Assembly (NCBI GenBank): GCA_021432635.1
Contig: MU270080.1
Coordinates: 124,001 to 188,000, forward strand
Direction: 5' to 3'
Length of the DNA: 64,000 nt
From: Thozetella sp. PMI_491
Lineage: Eukaryota; Ascomycota; Sordariomycetes; Chaetosphaeriales; Chaetosphaeriaceae
The notes beneath the pieces are model-generated. The model searched no databases. It was given only the letters and a program-made list of their open reading frames with translations, and was not told where the DNA came from. The position numbers and the translations under genes are program-made. The stretch's first letter is position 1. Each line of letters opens with the position of its first letter. Shown one piece after another: positions 19,081-29,399 of the stretch.

Positions 19081-22000
19081 ACATCCCTCACAACGGGGCT
19101 CCTTCTCCTTCCTCCCCCTTCCCCCCTTCCCCTTCCACGCCCAGTGGCCTGGCCGGCGGTAGTGGGGAGGCCGTCACAGCCCCAGCCCGTCGTGGTGGGT
19201 TCGCTGGTTCGTGGTGCAGGGTGGAAGAGCAGATCTGTCATTTCTCTTTTGGGCGGCATTCCACGAGCCAGCGACAGCAACAGTCAAGCTTACGCAGTGG
19301 CTTTACCCCCAGCGCTGCCCCCTACTCCCCTATTCACGGCGCACGCTCGTGAGTGCTGTCAGTCAAGCCCCCCATGGGTGCTGGTCGGCGCCCCTGCTGT
19401 TGCTATTCCCGCTCAAACACACCCTTCTCCCACACTCGCTATGCGCACGTCGAAATGCCTTCCTCTCCCCAGAAAGGAGAGGTGGAGGCTGACTCGCTCA
19501 GGGCAATGCTCCGGAATGATAGTGACAAGCCTGTTATGGCCAGCACAAAATCTACTGCGACCCCCGGCGCAATCTAGGATGCAATGGGGGGGTTCGAGGG
19601 TACTTCATGGCGCAGCAGAGTCTTTCCTAGACTAGAGGTACCTTCGCCTTCGGTGAGTGGGCTTCATTTCGTGAAGCCCCCCAAAGTTTATGCACAGCCT
19701 CCACCATCCGGCTGGACTGCAAGGATTCTAAATTCCTGAGATGGAAGAAACAGCCACGGTCCAGAAACCTTCGCAGCGAGCCAAGCGAGCAGCCCGACGG
19801 CGACACCGTGCCCCCAGGCCCTGCGTCAGAGGCTTGATCGAGTGGTTGTCGGGACAAACAGGGTCCATCGTCATGCATGGACCAGCGTGGCACCACGGCG
19901 AGGCGACCTTCGTGGGGCAACATGTGGCTCGTCGCGGTGCACCGAGCAGCGAGCAGCAGCACCGAAAGGTCTCCTGGGGAGCGAGCGACTCGTGCCTCTC
20001 TGCCAGTCGCTCCGAATGTCGCGCCGGACTGGCCTATGGGGGCCAGAATGGTTGGTCCTGCGCGAGCTGGCTTCGGGCAGAGACGGGGCAGCCTATCTTC
20101 CGGCCGGCGATAGTGCCTGTGTAGAGTGCGCCCCTCCTCCGCTGTGGCACTTGCTGAGGCCCCGTCTGTCCGACGGCGTGTCGGCGCTTCGAAACGACCG
20201 GGTGCTGCTGGTAAAACCTCGGTGCTGGCTGATTGAAAGGAGTAGCTTCGGAGGGTGTTGTACAAACCGGAGTCCTGAGTGGCACCTGGTCTGTCTGAAC
20301 CGGGCTCCACCCGGCCGGGGGCTGCATGAGAGCATGAATGCAAAAATAGCATCCTCGTGAGGCGGTTTCAGGATCGTCTCTCGTCTGCACCACTCGGGGA
20401 TTTTGCAACACTCGATCTTCCCACTGTGCAGCCACAGCCGACACGAGTTGTGTCTGCAGAACACTGTACAGCCGCCCAGGTAGCTGGTCTGTGATGGGCG
20501 ACGCCGTGGCTCGCACCGTGCCCGCGGCGACCGAGCCCTCGCCCGAGGGGACAGCGAAGGGAAGCGTCGTCCCAACTCGGCTGGTTGTTGCGTTAATACC
20601 TGCGGGCACGAGGCGCGACTTCACCTCGGCCCCCGCCGGTTGCTGAGCACGACAGAATTCCTCCGTAGATACTGCGAGAAGACCAAAAGTCGACATGCAG
20701 AGTCTTCCTGTCCAGTATACTACAGTACGCATCTCACCTCCGAGGCGTCCGAAGCCGCAGGTTGTCGCAGCCAGAGCACTTGCCATGAGCGGGTCTTCCC
20801 AAGCATCCACCCCCGCCACGGGCGATACTTGGGACACCCTTTCATCCAGAACCGTCTTCTCCCCCACCAAAGCCCGATTCGATGCTTCTGGACCGGTTCT
20901 TCCCCTGGGTCCTGCTCGAGGCCCTTCCCCCCCCCCGGCCTGTCTATTTCTTGCAGCACGTTGGGTATTGCAGCACGATGGCCTCAGAAACAATGTGGGC
21001 CTCGTCGAACCTGCCGCGGTCAGGGGAAGCCACCCCTCGCACCCACAAGCCCAGGGTAAGGGAAGCAGCCCCTTTTTCCTCTGGGACATTCCGCGGCAGT
21101 TTTGGCTTTCCCCCGCCAGCCTTGGGTGCTCGAAAGCCCAGTCCTTGTGGGCATCTTGGGCGATCACCGATAGATCGTTGGGGGAGTTGGAAGGGGTCGG
21201 CATGCTTTGCATTGTTTATGTCGCCCTGCACAGCGTTCATCTCCGTCCCCTGTGCTGGGGTGCCTTCCTCAATGCCGGGCGATTTTCAGCTGATAATAGT
21301 AGCAGCTCGAGGCGTTTTCCAGAAACGCCCCGAGAAAAGTGGTTCGAGAGGGGACCCACGAGCAGGGTCCTGTAGCAAGTCGAAGCCCAGCGGCAAGCCT
21401 CAGGACATACCAAGCCAAGCAGGGCCGAGGCAGGGTCGAGCAGGTCAAGCCTTCTCGCCGGTAGTTCACAATATGAGGATATGAGCCCCACGGCTCTTGC
21501 CGCTGTCATCCCACCGTCTCGCTCTCGTCTTGCCAGGGTGGTTTTGCCCCTCCATCAGCCCAGCGCATAACGAAACGAGCCCCCAACGGTAGCCAGCTCC
21601 GGCCTACACCCTGGGACTCGCACTATTTTTCTTCTTTTCCTCGGCAGGGGCGAAACACGAGTCACGAGAGTTTGCCGGCCGTCCCAGGCCTTGGGCCTTT
21701 GGGCTAAGAACATGCAGCGGGTTATCACCGTGCCATTGGCTCCGGTCCAAGGTCAGGTCAGGGGGGAGGTCGAGGGCCGGCAGTTGCCATGTGCACAGTG
21801 GGGCGTTCCTACCTCTCGGGGGCTGTCCCAGACCCGTTCTGGTGCCCGCAATAGGGGGCAGAGCACAGAAACACTCCTGACTACTGGACTAATTAGTATA
21901 GGGAGTGCACAGGCCCAGCGGTGGGCTAGTCGCCCACTTCCCGTCTCGTATAGAAAATCACGTGAGAGGCATCCAACTCGACGGAGTATACCGCCCTACC

Positions 22001-22950
22001 CCTGTTGAGCACGGCCACGGTGGTGGCAGTGCCACCAATCATCTGCCAGAGTCGCCACTCAAAGTGCCGTGCGACCCCAACCGCCGAACGTTCCGCGGAT
22101 CGCCCAAACCTCGGGCCCAGTGACAACCCGAGTCAGGAACAGCCGTCCGTCACGCCAAAGCAGCAGATAATTTTTGTGGGCAGCAGCAGGAAGAGGACTA
22201 GCGAGCCTCGGGTCTTGGCAACTGGGCTGCAGACGCCTTGTGGCACCGTGTCGCGCTATGTCCAGACCCGGGAATCTCGTGCGTCCCAACCGCAAACAAA
22301 ATAACCTCTGCTGGTGGAGCAGTGGGACATGACCACTCTCGGCGACATGCCACTGCTATGCGCAGGCAAGGCAGGGTACAAGCGGCGAGTCTGATGAATC
22401 GCAGTAAAAACGCTTGCCGATCCGAATCTACTGGTACTAGTTATCTTCCCTGGCCGGTGACAACTCATAAGTGCCGAGTACCGGCTGCCAACTGTAAACT
22501 TTCCAAGAAATTCTATTCTTCCTTCGACCCAGTTTGCGATGGATTCCGACCCTGCGGCGAAATCGGGCTACCCCCCCACTCGGTAAGAGAGATTGGAATC
22601 CCCTTAAGCGAGCCTGTCCGGGTGAACGAGTAGACATGCTGTGCGCAGGATCAAGGCTTTACTCCGGGAATTGACCAGGAGGTCCAGCATTGCACACCGA
22701 CCTGGAATATGGTCGCACCTGGTTCTACGAAGTACTCTCGTGGCAAGATGACCGGGGCAACTGGACCTGCTACCATCCTTACACTAAGTAGTGTGAAGAC
22801 AGGAACGTGGTCAAGTACCCTTTGCCTGCGTTACATGACAGAACAGCCTTCCGGAATTCGCTCCGTCACCGGTGGTGGTATGAATGACCCCCCAGAGGAG
22901 AGCAGGTAAGCCTCCGTGTATAGGCACCATTGCACTCTGGCAATCAGGGC
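19081..22950. other. GC-rich stretch without recognisable gene
   Basis: About 3.9 kb carry long overlapping frames on both strands, but none has a domain, signal peptide or introns I can recognise. It opens with a polypyrimidine tract at about 19094-19140. The longest frame is listed separately. It may be an unusually long regulatory region or a noncoding transcript of the bZIP locus, or the remains of old coding DNA. Confidence 0.4.
20034..21212 (-). CDS. Orphan open frame, coding status doubtful
   Basis: This is an ATG-initiated frame of 392 codons with no recognised domain. The translation is rich in Pro, Arg, Ala, Thr and Gly and has scattered Cys and Trp, as random translation of GC-rich DNA would give. 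An antisense frame of 226 codons (20695-21375) covers much of it. A 392-codon stop-free run is longer than expected by chance for this base composition, which is the only reason to list it. It could be an orphan gene, a decayed gene or noncoding DNA. Confidence 0.2.
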   Translation of the reverse strand: MQSMPTPSNSPNDLSVIAQDAHKDWAFEHPRLAGESQNCRGMSQRKKGLLPLPWACGCEGWLPLTAAGSTRPTLFLRPSCCNTQRAARNRQAGGGEGPRAGPRGRTGPEASNRALVGEKTVLDERVSQVSPVAGVDAWEDPLMASALAATTCGFGRLGGEMRTVVYWTGRLCMSTFGLLAVSTEEFCRAQQPAGAEVKSRLVPAGINATTSRVGTTLPFAVPSGEGSVAAGTVRATASPITDQLPGRLYSVLQTQLVSAVAAQWEDRVLQNPRVVQTRDDPETASRGCYFCIHALMQPPAGWSPVQTDQVPLRTPVCTTPSEATPFNQPAPRFYQQHPVVSKRRHAVGQTGPQQVPQRRRGALYTGTIAGRKIGCPVSARSQLAQDQPFWPP

Positions 22951-24679
22951 GTGACGACCTAGTTCTTGTCAAGTTTATTTATCCCATAAGCTAGAAAGAT
23001 CAACTATAATTAATAGCGGTTGAAATAACAACCGCAAAGCAAGCCAATAACCACCGGCCTGTGAAATAACCCCCTACCTAGTCGTGTATTGATATAAGGT
23101 TACGTCTTGAATAACTTGTCTATCATGTGTAACAACAAGTGCCTATATCGAAGCTCGCCAAAGATAGAGTATTATGAATAGGAATCTTAGTAAAAGCATG
23201 TCAGCGGAGTGGCTCTTCAGAAACACCCATAATGTCACGCGTGTGGTGAGCACCGTCACATCTGTCACGACATCTCGAGCTTGGCTGAGACAGACCCTCC
23301 TGTTGGATAGGGAGTGACTAGGCGATTACGGACGATTAGCTCCGCTTCCGCAAGCCCCAAACTACATCAAACTACTTAGCTATCATCATCAATAAACTGT
23401 CTCCGGTAGGTAGAGAGAAACAATTTAGATCAGAGAAACGATAAGCACGTGAGTAGCTTTCATGAACTTTGCACTAAATAACCGTGTATCATGCAAAATA
23501 GCAGTCTGATATCCTATTCCCATGTGATCCTGGCTTTCATTTTCTATATATATGCATAAGTAGTGACGTAGGTGCAGCTTTACATAGTCGAAATCCACAA
23601 CGAAGTATAGATACTTGAATAATGATGATATTTAATATTCCCAATTTACGCTTGTTTGATATTGTTGAAACAAGGAGCCCAGCAAACAGAAGATTCACAG
23701 ATAGAAGGATTAGATGCCAGTCGACCTACATGCCATTCGCCGCCGCCCCCTTTTTCGCCTACCTTTAAATCCATACAAGCTGTCACAATTCACTTCCGCT
23801 TCCGCTCATCAACCCTACCCAGCACTTTGCCCGGCACTTGGGCAAGGATTAGCCGGCTTGCTACGCTTCACTGGCGGAGCAACTAGGACCTGGATTCTCG
23901 CTCTATAACGCTGAGCCCCATATCGGTAAAAGGTTTACCCAAGATCACGATTACAGCCGTTCAGGAAATCCGCCCTCGCGTCCAGCGTACCGCCGACGAA
24001 GAAGGCCCTAATCGGAAAGTATCAATATGTGATGTAGTGAAAGGTATTCAAATCAGCATCCCCTAACAGACCCCACTAACTGGTGCGCTCAGTCTGCTAG
24101 CACCTAGCAGGTTCAGTGCTGTCCCCCTGCTCATTTGCCCTTCTGTCCTTCCCTTCTTCCTCTTCATTTTACCTGCCAATGTCGGCGCTGTTCGTGCAGG
24201 TCACGATCATGGTGCCGCACCTAGGTGCTGCACAACATATGCTGATTAACACTCTTTTGACAGAAGGTTTCGAGACCGAGGTAGTAGCATCTAACGCCTT
24301 GCAAACCTTCTTAGAGAACAGCCCGCGCCGACTGCCGAAACTGCCTCACATCAGCAATGTAAAAAGCCCTTTGTAATATATAGATAGATAAGCCGGGCCT
24401 ATATAGAATCGAGATGGCTGAAGCCGCCTTGCGGTGCCTTACGCTATACCCAGAGCTTTGAGGAAGCGTATTGGATCTTCGCCGTGGTGAATGCTGACTA
24501 TGGGGTTTGTATGGGTATGGTTTGAGTACCGAGCGCTCCTCATCAATATCTGTAATAGGGAGGATTTTCCTTCACTAAGATATTAGGGGCCTACGTATTC
24601 ATATATACTTGATAGGGCATGGCGGTTTTAGTGCACAGTAATTATAGCATTGGAAATTGACTGTCTGTTTCTCTATGGA
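22951..24679. other. AT-rich gene-empty block
   Basis: From about 22960 to 23660 the sequence turns strongly AT- and TA-rich with many stops in all frames, as in RIP-degraded DNA. The remaining ~1 kb holds only a short frame (24116-24376, 86 codons) that I cannot support as a gene. No terminal repeats or transposase remnants were recognised. Confidence 0.5.
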
Positions 24680-25633
24680 TTAAGCTACCACTTTTGCCAT
24701 GTCGCTTGAATCGCTCTCTAACTTGGCGATAATAAGATCGTAGCTGGCAATTTCGGCCTGCAACTTCTCAAGTTTGGTCTCCGCGACGCTGCGCAGCCTT
24801 TTTAGCGTTGAGATCACACTCTGGTCGCCTAGCGCCTCATTCTTCGGCCCTGCTACGTCCCCCGGTTCTCTTGTTGAACTTCCGCTCCTGTATGAAGAGC
24901 TCGTATCGCTGGTTTCTCTAGCTGACGGAGGAGTAGCCACGGGGTGGGTTCCATCGTGATCTAATGCAGGGACTGGCAGTCGGACTTTGCAAGTCTTCTG
25001 TAAGTGGTGGTCCAGCTTATCCTGTCGTTTAAATCCAACTCCTGTGACCCCCTTAGGACATTGGGGATGAGGACAAAATAATGTCTCTTTATTGCCAGCG
25101 CGGCCTCCATGCACCTCGCGTCGATGTCGTTGGAGAGAGTCCAATCTGGCATACGATTTGCCGCAGTCTGAACACCTGAGAGCGCGTCTGTGTACGGCCC
25201 TGCAATCGCGCTAAATGTTAGCCTGAGACAATGATAGGACGAGAAAACAGAGCTTGTTCGAGGGCCAGCGCAGTTTACGGCGGTACACAGACCTTGTCAC
25301 ATTTGCTGTTGTGGCAGCGCTACTGAACTGCTCCGTAGATTCTGATCTCCTGGGAGGCTGAGGCTGAGGCTGACTTTCTAGGTGTCCTAGATATGTCGCG
25401 AGTGGAGTATTGTTTACAGAGAATTGGCCGCTGGCGTTGGGATGAGGAAGTGGGCTGATAGCCTGAGCTTGTGTCGTCGAGCATGCGCTCGGTATAGGGT
25501 TTGAAGGAAGGAAAGGATCCGTGTCAGCTGGTTGACTGGCATTTCCCATCTCATTGCCAGGCTCGTGGCTACCAAAGTTGCTCCAAACAGAAGAGAAATC
25601 ATGGTCGTCTGGGGTGGGGATATAGATGAACAT
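24680..25633 (-). CDS. C2H2 zinc-finger protein with C-terminal coiled coil
   Basis: Exons 25633-25293 and 25199-24680 (intron 93 nt, branch GCTAAC) give 286 residues. The N-terminal ~110 residues are polar and disordered. Right after the splice junction comes a classical finger with the spacing C-x2-C-x12-H-x4-H (CSDCGKSYARLDSLQRH, then RREVH). A second, looser C-x4-C...H...C unit follows (CPHPQC ... LDHHLQKTC). After a Ser-rich spacer, the C-terminus forms a heptad-like coiled coil (ISTLKRLRSVAETKLEKLQ). Such small C2H2 proteins are common in fungal accessory regions. The start could lie further upstream: an acceptor-like CCTTAG precedes the ATG by 18 nt, and a donor inside the neighbouring gene would fuse the two in frame. 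A regulatory or DNA-binding role is inferred. Confidence 0.7.
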
Positions 25634-25682
25634 GCTGAGATCCAGGGAGTCTAAGGATAATTAATCAGCAATCGGTGCGAGG

Positions 25683-27002
25683 CTATAGCTCCTTTGGATA
25701 CCAACCATCAGTCTCTGGTGGTTGTTGCTCGGGCGTAACCGACAACGAGGGGACAGGCTGTGGGAACATCCAGCAGACACCCCATAATACAACGAGCGAT
25801 GGCCAAATAGTCCAGGGCATAGTTGTGCAGAGGGGACGCATCCCTTTGACAAACTCAGAAAAGCAGTAAAAGAACAAGAAGATGTAGAGAAGCAGCTGCT
25901 GGGGACATCTACCGATGAATCGTCTGCAAAGTATGAGGATGAGTTCTCCCACCTGCTCGAGCAACCTTAACAGGTACCCCCCCGCGAAGTCCAAAAGTGA
26001 AGCATTGCTAGAGAGGAGGGTTGTGAATCTCTTCGAATAGTGAAGGAACTGCTGTATGTACTGAGGGTCCCACGAGGGGCGGCGCCAGTTTAATTTTCTT
26101 GGGATTTTGTTGAATGGGTTGTCGGATGAGAAGAGTTGACGTTGCGGGGCCAAGAAGAAATCGTGGTGTTCGTGAAGCAATGTGCGGTGCAGGGCAATCA
26201 AGGCCTGCCACTGTTCATTGTTTAATCTATTGGCGGTAGAATTATATTGCGCGCTCTGAGAGCTGGCCCCAGGTTCGGTCAGTCCTCTGTTGCAAGAACG
26301 AGCGCAGAGAGACATGAGGGATGCCGGCAAAAGAAAAACAAAATTAGAGGATAGAGCAGTATAACCATACCTACAGACCTCAATACACTTGGATTCGATC
26401 ATAACCAGGCCAGCGTAGATTCCCTTAACTTCTGCGACCACTTGTTCCTGGCTGATTGATAGCGTCTCTGGTTGTTTGATAAGCTTAAACGTCGAATCCT
26501 CGTCATGTTTTGTACTGCTCGCGGTAAATGCTGGCTGAGTCCGCTGAGTCCGCTGATTCCTTGACGGGCGAGCGGCGTAAGCCTTTCTCGGGGTGTCATC
26601 CGGAGACCAGAGCTTCCCACGTTGTGGCGGTCGGTCGAAGTCCCAGGGATCGTCTCCAGGAGACACAGACGGTGCTACGGCATGCATTGGCCGGCGACGT
26701 GGTGGTGGCCGACTAACAGAAGAATCTCGCTTCAAGGAGGACTCTGCCCAGGCCCTGCGTGGCAGTATGGGGGTTGGGTCGGAGCTTTCAGCATTTCCGT
26801 GGTCATCATCGACATAGGCCCTGGGCCGCCTAGACGGCGTTGGATGATCATCGTCCAGACTCCACAGATTTCGTTGACTTCGAGTTTTGTCGAAGTTAGA
26901 TGAGGGTGGACTGCGGGCGAGACCTTGGGCGTCTTCGGTGGTGATGCGTGAGGCGGTAGCCTGCCGCCTCAAATAGGCCGTCCAACTCGATGACAAGTCC
27001 AT
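25683..27002 (-). CDS. Uncharacterised fungal accessory protein with hydrophobic C-terminus
   Basis: The best model is exons 27002-26371 and 26286-25683, giving 411 residues. The intron is 84 nt and contains no stop, so unspliced translation also stays open. The N-terminal ~160 residues are Pro/Arg/Asp-rich and disordered. The middle carries EVKGIYAGLVMIESKCIEV and, after the intron, LNNEQWQALIALHRTLLHEH then HDFF. I recall this module from an expanded Sordariomycete family of unknown function, and here it diverges soon after that motif. The C-terminal third has three hydrophobic segments (about residues 315-395), so the protein may be membrane-bound. A different frame upstream (27129-26896) also reads like protein, suggesting a frameshift or an extra exon. 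The stop lies 49 nt before the ATG of the zinc-finger gene. Confidence 0.5.
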   Translation of the reverse strand: MDLSSSWTAYLRRQATASRITTEDAQGLARSPPSSNFDKTRSQRNLWSLDDDHPTPSRRPRAYVDDDHGNAESSDPTPILPRRAWAESSLKRDSSVSRPPPRRRPMHAVAPSVSPGDDPWDFDRPPQRGKLWSPDDTPRKAYAARPSRNQRTQRTQPAFTASSTKHDEDSTFKLIKQPETLSISQEQVVAEVKGIYAGLVMIESKCIEVCRYGYTALSSNFVFLLPASLMSLCARSCNRGLTEPGASSQSAQYNSTANRLNNEQWQALIALHRTLLHEHHDFFLAPQRQLFSSDNPFNKIPRKLNWRRPSWDPQYIQQFLHYSKRFTTLLSSNASLLDFAGGYLLRLLEQVGELILILCRRFIGRCPQQLLLYIFLFFYCFSEFVKGMRPLCTTMPWTIWPSLVVLWGVCWMFPQPVPSLSVTPEQQPPETDGWYPKEL

Positions 27003-27129
27003 CGTTAGCGGAGGTTTCGAGGACCCTCCTCAATCCAAGGTCGCGAGGAGAAGCCCCAGGCGTTTTGAGAGCCTGATACAACGACCGTGCCAATGCCTGA
27101 GACTGTCCAGCAGATATCCGGCTGCTCAT

Positions 27130-29399
27130 TATCCCTGAGTGCCGGGACGACGACAGATAATGCAACGACTGCAGCCGTGAAGGGCGGCGTGGGGTGGTGA
27201 AGCAGCCTGGGGTGGTGGCGCAGGGTGGTGGCGTAGGGTGGTGGCCTGTCTCCTCGCTCATTGGCCAAGACCCTTGACTGTGCCGCCGCCCTGGGGTGTG
27301 AGGGTGGATTTCTTGGGGCTTGTGAGGGCCCTGCGCGGATTGGTCGAGATGCTCTTGCCGCTCCGTCTGATCCCAAATGGCTATATCAACAAACTATGAA
27401 CTCTAGGGAAATCAAAATTCGCTTGACTATGGATGGAAATTTCCATTTTACGAACATACTTGTAGCTTAAAGATGACTTTCTATCTTGTCAATATTCTCT
27501 CTCCTCCAATTATTAGCCACATGCATTGACCAAACTCTTGCTTGACCCTGACCTTGTCCTAAGGGGCGGCGAGAGGGTGAGTTCTGCGTTGTTATGACCG
27601 CCCTCATTCCACCCTGCCTACACCCTGTTTGGATCCACCACCAGAATGAGGACACAAGTACTAGCATGTACACGATCACAAAGCTGCGATATATGGTCCA
27701 CATGCCTCGCAAATATCATGAACGTATCGGCATCGTCTGTCCCAGTCAACTTCGTTGCTGTCCACTACGGGCCGCCTTTTGACCGATAGACGTTGCCACA
27801 CCCATCAAATACCACCGAGCTGACGAATTATATCACTATGTCTGACCCTGACGCTTCCTCTACTAGGGCATGGGCGGGTTCTTCAGCCAGGTAACTAAAA
27901 GCTCTCCTACTATGTCCTCACCAAACTAGCATCTCTCAAGAAATACAGACTATCAATATCACACCACCACTTCACAGTCTAGCCAACTATGACTTTCTTC
28001 CTCAATTATTATCTGTATAAATGACCGACATATTCTTTAGTCACGAGCCACAATGCCGCGAGCCAGAGCCACAGACTCTCTCGCTTGAGCGTGTCAAGGG
28101 GCATCAGCCAGACAACGTTTTCGGTCGTCTCTCCTACAGAGAGAACGGTATCAAGTTAACCGTTTCTCGCCATCAAACTCGTATAGCCGCTATTATCGAC
28201 CCACTAGTGGAAACTATCAGGCACGGACAAGGTGGCAGTAAGTGATACGGAGAGGGTAAATCGAACCTCCCACCGTGCCTCCATTTGGATCAATATAATA
28301 TATTGAGTCTAGGAGGCTCTGTGCTTGGTTGGTTTTCGGCTATGCGACATCAAAAACCACCGTCTTTAGAGAAGAATGTTAGTGACCACAGAGTAAGGAT
28401 ATGTTCATGGATATGTAGATAGTTTCAAGCTGGTTATAGCGCGGTCGCGAGTGGCGAAGGGTGCGCCCCCAGACATAAGCGATTCGAACGAGAACCTAAA
28501 GAATACGTCCTCTAAAGGATGGAAGATCTTTTGAGGTTAGCACGGCAAATTCGCAGCCGAACGGCGAGTTGGAGTATCTGAGTCTTCTCGCGCAATCTAC
28601 GCTCCTGTTATATTTGCCCAGAGATATGCGGAGACAATCTTCGATAACATCATGATCATGGTCCATGCTGCAATTATCTGCATGACTCAATCAACCCCTG
28701 TTGACCGAAGCGGGTGAGTGGCTTTGGACAATAACCTCCCTCTCCATTTCCCATCTTCCTTCCCATAAGCCGGGCCACTACTGGCATAATTTACTCTTCA
28801 AGAACTTAATTACACTACGACCATATATCCACTGGGCCATACGGCCGTCTTGATTTTATTATAACATATGGGGATGGGGATCTTAGATATACTGGTTTCC
28901 ATCCCCTTCCCCCCCTCTCATCTATGGGATACCAAGGTTAGTGTCTGGGCTTAGGTAATATTCACGGCTTCCGTAAAAGTTAATATCACGGGTCCCGCGG
29001 GCCTAGTTATGGGACCCCGTTGAAATAACGAAAAGATCACGCTTCCAACGAGTTACGTACTATATCGATCGAGGGTGTAGATCTTGTATAGTGGTGGTTG
29101 GTATCAAGGGGATAAGGGAGGGATGCATCGGCGCGTTCGAATGTGAGGGTGGGCGAAAGAGGAGGCGGGCCCGAATGGCACGGAAATCGACTAGGTATGG
29201 TTTTACTCTTCTTTTTAAACTCTGGGCAAACTATATACTTGAAATGGGAGAAAAGAAGCACACCACCGCACGCTCGCGCGGTCTATATACAGTCGAGAGA
29301 CGGGAAGATATGTACTCATCAAAACGCAGAAGAGATGCTTGACGAGAGGCCAGCGTCATGCGTCGCCGGTCCTGAGGCTGTCTGAGGCTCATCCTTGTC
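27130..29399. other. Gene-empty region, AT-rich
   Basis: The first ~250 nt are the upstream part of the neighbouring minus-strand gene and include GGTGG-type short repeats near 27190-27245. From about 27400 to 29200 the DNA is AT-rich with short frames only. A 74-codon plus frame at 28021-28245 and others lack domains. I looked for a tRNA near 28255 and found no matching stems. Confidence 0.5.

Noticed and set aside
28240..28290. Possible tRNA T-arm (a GGTTCGATT-like string on the minus strand)
   Set aside because: The flanking bases do not pair into a T-stem, and no acceptor or anticodon stem was found around it.
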